A stretch of 7,658 bases of DNA from Bacteroidota bacterium (lineage in GTDB: Bacteria; Bacteroidota; Bacteroidia; Flavobacteriales; Flavobacteriaceae): the NCBI GenBank assembly GCA_004356305.1, contig SMXJ01000011.1, positions 1-7,658 on the forward strand. The letters run 5' to 3'. This document shows, in pieces, positions 6,385-7,658 of this stretch. Below the pieces are notes generated by a model, which saw nothing but the letters and a program-made list of their open reading frames with translations, was not told where the DNA came from and searched no databases. Within the stretch, counting starts at the first letter, position 1. Every line of letters begins with the position of its first letter. Both the position numbers and the translations under genes were made by a program.

Positions 6385-6579
6385 TTATTTTAAATAAATT
6401 AAACATCGATTTAATTCGGGGTTCTGCAGAATGAGCGAATTAATCCAAATCTTTAATTCCTCGATTTCATGAGGAAGTAATCTCTTCAACGCTTTCTTCA
6501 ACTCCTTACAGAATAGATTTACATCAAAACTTACTTTCTTAAGCACAGCTTTGGTATAATCAAACATTGCTCTAGCCAT
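6385..6579 (-). CDS. Small conserved-looking helical protein, function unknown
   Basis: This 64-residue protein has no signal peptide or membrane segment, so it should be cytosolic. It looks almost entirely helical: F-D-Y-T-K-A-V-L-K-K-V-S-F-D (6-19), then N-L-F-C-K-E-L-K-K-A-L-K-R-L-L-P (21-36), then H-E-I-E-E-L-K-I-W (37-45). The mix of Lys-rich and Glu-rich faces suggests protein-protein contact or a compact helical bundle. I recall similar short proteins in many Flavobacteriia but know no function for them. That it is a real gene is supported by its protein-like composition, its stop 3 bases from a strong terminator, and its agreement with the direction of the next gene. Start choice is uncertain: Met1 and Met5 are both possible, and no ribosome-binding site helps. 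I found no convincing promoter in the 150 bases upstream; a TAAGTTTA on the minus strand near 6610-6620 has no TTG at a suitable distance. Confidence 0.75.
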   Translation of the reverse strand: MARAMFDYTKAVLKKVSFDVNLFCKELKKALKRLLPHEIEELKIWINSLILQNPELNRCLIYLK

Positions 6580-6729
6580 ATCATTTATTAGGGTTCGGTT
6601 AAGTAGTTCTAAACTTATAGGCGTGAAATTTTAAATTATCGTTTTCAATATAACTAAAAAAAATGAAATATATTTAAATCTGTTGATAACTTACGGTTGT
6701 AAATGGTGTTAAAGTTTCATTTTACAGCA

Positions 6730-7215
6730 TCAATTTTTCATTTTTATAGTCCATTCAAATTCAAAAACAGACACCGTGATCCCTTCACTGTTTAGCCCTT
6801 TCGCTTTCATCCGGCAAGTTTGACCTTCCCTTGTTTCAATGGTTTTTTTAATGGCTTGTTTGATAAGTAACCCGTCCTCACAGGTAAAATTGATCCTTCC
6901 TGTTGCTTTTTTTAAAAAAGTCGCACTATTATTTACAACAAGCATGGATATAGTACGGTTACTGTCCCTGATACACGACATTACCAATGCCCCGGTGCTT
7001 AATTCGGCAGCCATCCCTTGTACTGCCCAGAACATAGAGCGAAACGGGTTTTGATTTATCCATTTGTATTTTACTGAAGTAACACATTTTACCTCCGAAA
7101 TAGACTTCACCCGTACCCCACAGAAATAGGCAGATGGTAATTTGAAGAGAGTGAATCTATTTATTTGACGCGGTTTTAAGGGCATTGATAATTGATTTTT
7201 GCTAAGATATTTCAT
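6730..7215 (-). CDS. DUF4442 hotdog-fold protein, thioesterase-like
   Basis: This 161-residue soluble protein matches DUF4442, a hotdog-fold group related to PaaI/YiiD-type acyl-CoA thioesterases. The key segment is N-P-F-R-S-M-F-W-A-V-Q-G-M-A-A-E-L-S-T-G (56-75), the hot-dog helix region, followed by strands ending in T-G-R-I-N-F-T-C-E-D-G (105-115). The basic N-terminal part R-Q-I-N-R-F-T-L-F-K-L-P-S-A-Y-F-C-G-V (16-34) is also typical. Hydrolysis of an acyl-CoA is plausible for the fold, but DUF4442 members have no established substrate, and I cannot point to a proven catalytic residue. Two starts are possible, Met1 (7213-7215) and Met11 (7183-7185); the family alignment I remember begins near the second, so the true protein may be ten residues shorter. 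A partly palindromic A/T stretch with a T-run downstream on the minus strand (6650-6672) could be a weak terminator. The gene is divergent from the DUF4870 gene. Confidence 0.85.
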   Translation of the reverse strand: MKYLSKNQLSMPLKPRQINRFTLFKLPSAYFCGVRVKSISEVKCVTSVKYKWINQNPFRSMFWAVQGMAAELSTGALVMSCIRDSNRTISMLVVNNSATFLKKATGRINFTCEDGLLIKQAIKKTIETREGQTCRMKAKGLNSEGITVSVFEFEWTIKMKN

Positions 7216-7228
7216 TTTTCAGAAAGGA

Positions 7229-7264
7229 TGAAATCATTTATTTCAACATAAAACGAAATCGTTT
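7229..7264. repeat. Two short palindromes in the divergent promoter region
   Basis: TGAAAT (7229-7234) and ATTTCA (7240-7245) form a 6-bp inverted repeat with a 5-base spacer. Just after it, AAACGA (7251-7256) and TCGTTT (7259-7264) form a second one with a 2-base spacer. They lie 14-49 bases upstream of the DUF4442 start, inside the 191-base divergent intergenic region, and have the size of regulator binding sites. No -7 element for the DUF4442 gene could be recognised. In AT-rich DNA the first may be chance; the second, with CG in each arm, is less expected. Confidence 0.35.
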
Positions 7265-7379
7265 AGCCCTTGGTATTATTACCCTCAACGACAAAAAACA
7301 AACCTCAATGCTTATATGTAATCGTTAAATTATTGTTAATTATTAGTACTATGTGTAACATATTACCTTATTAAAGACA

Positions 7380-7387
7380 TATATTTG
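7380..7387 (+). promoter_or_regulatory. -7 promoter element of the DUF4870 gene
   Basis: TATATTTG is an exact match to the Bacteroidota -7 consensus TAnnTTTG, 19 bases before the ATG of the DUF4870 gene. The -33 region has only TGTGT (7352-7356) instead of TTG at suitable spacing. The implied leader is short and A-rich. Confidence 0.6.
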
Positions 7388-7406
7388 CATAAGAAATTAA
7401 TAAGTA

Positions 7407-7658
7407 ATGGAAACTAATCCTCTAGAAAACCATAAAAATATAGCGGCGTTGATCCATCTATCAACATTCTCTAAGTACTTTTTTCCCTTCGGAAATTTTC
7501 TCGCACCATTATTATTGTGGACGGTAAATAAAGAGAAGCCCTTCGTAGAAAAACATGGAAGGGAAGCCATCAATTTTCAATTGAGCATTTTATTGTATGC
7601 TTTGGTTATCGGGATCATCAGTTTACCGTTCATCGCCATCTTCGCTTTAGATTTTGTG
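7407..7658 (+). CDS. DUF4870 (Tic20-like) membrane protein, 3' partial
   Basis: The first 84 residues are visible and the frame is open to the window edge. The pattern fits DUF4870: a short polar N-terminus, then H-L-S-T-F-S-K-Y-F-F-P-F-G-N-F-L-A-P-L-L-L-W (17-38), then N-K-E-K-P-F-V-E-K-H-G-R-E-A-I-N-F-Q-L-S (41-60), which leads into the next membrane helix (about 60-82). Family members are small inner-membrane proteins of about 100-130 residues with three or four helices and no proven function; the Tic20 link is only structural resemblance. The ATG at 7407 follows a -7 element and an A-rich leader, so the start is well supported. It is transcribed away from the DUF4442 gene. Confidence 0.88.
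   Translation, partial: METNPLENHKNIAALIHLSTFSKYFFPFGNFLAPLLLWTVNKEKPFVEKHGREAINFQLSILLYALVIGIISLPFIAIFALDFV

Noticed and set aside
6606..6650. A minus-strand promoter for the 64-residue gene built from TAAGTTTA and a TTG further upstream.
   Set aside because: The -7 match is imperfect and the gap to the TTG is about 28 bases, outside the usual spacing.
1..7658. Defence system, toxin-antitoxin pair, prophage or CRISPR.
   Set aside because: No gene has the motifs of such systems. The DUF4129-DUF4350-MoxR-DUF58 set is a house-type envelope module, and there are no spaced direct repeats, integrases or composition shifts.

Overview
This AT-rich window looks like a Flavobacteriaceae-type (Bacteroidota) chromosome. 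The evidence is the gene content and order, -7 elements of the form TAnnTTTG instead of E. coli -10 boxes, the absence of clear Shine-Dalgarno sequences, and A/T-rich leaders. The genus cannot be named from what is visible. I see no mobile element, CRISPR array, rRNA or tRNA. No gene-free stretch exceeds 300 bases; the longest is about 190.

Region 1 (1-4110, + strand) is a tightly packed operon of four genes: the 3' part of a DUF4129 membrane protein, a DUF4350 membrane protein, a MoxR-type AAA+ ATPase and a DUF58 protein. The first two genes overlap by 11 bases, and the other junctions are 3 and 2 bases, so the genes are almost certainly co-transcribed and translationally coupled. The likely unit is a MoxR ATPase acting with a DUF58 (VWA-like) partner and two membrane-anchored proteins at the envelope. 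The module is widespread but its client and function are not established. It is the most interesting system in the window, and it is cut by the left edge.

Region 2 (4155-5222, + strand) holds a four-helix DoxX-like membrane protein, probably read from the same transcript, and a small secreted DUF2141 protein. The latter is followed by a hairpin-plus-U-tract terminator at 5193-5222.

Region 3 (5242-6381) is oxyR, the peroxide-sensing LysR regulator, with both redox cysteines at exactly positions 199 and 208. It has its own -7 element and a candidate OxyR operator overlapping the promoter. A perfect 17-bp bidirectional terminator separates it from the convergent gene that follows.

Region 4 (6385-7215, - strand) carries a 64-residue helical protein of unknown function and a DUF4442 hotdog-fold protein. 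A 191-base divergent promoter region with two small palindromes then leads to the start of a DUF4870 (Tic20-like) membrane protein that runs off the right edge.

Most of the content is ordinary core genome. I found no system that I can claim is wholly new. The points that deserve follow-up are the uncharacterised MoxR/DUF58/DUF4350/DUF4129 module, the matching architecture of its two membrane proteins, the altered metal site in DUF58, and the candidate self-regulatory site of oxyR.
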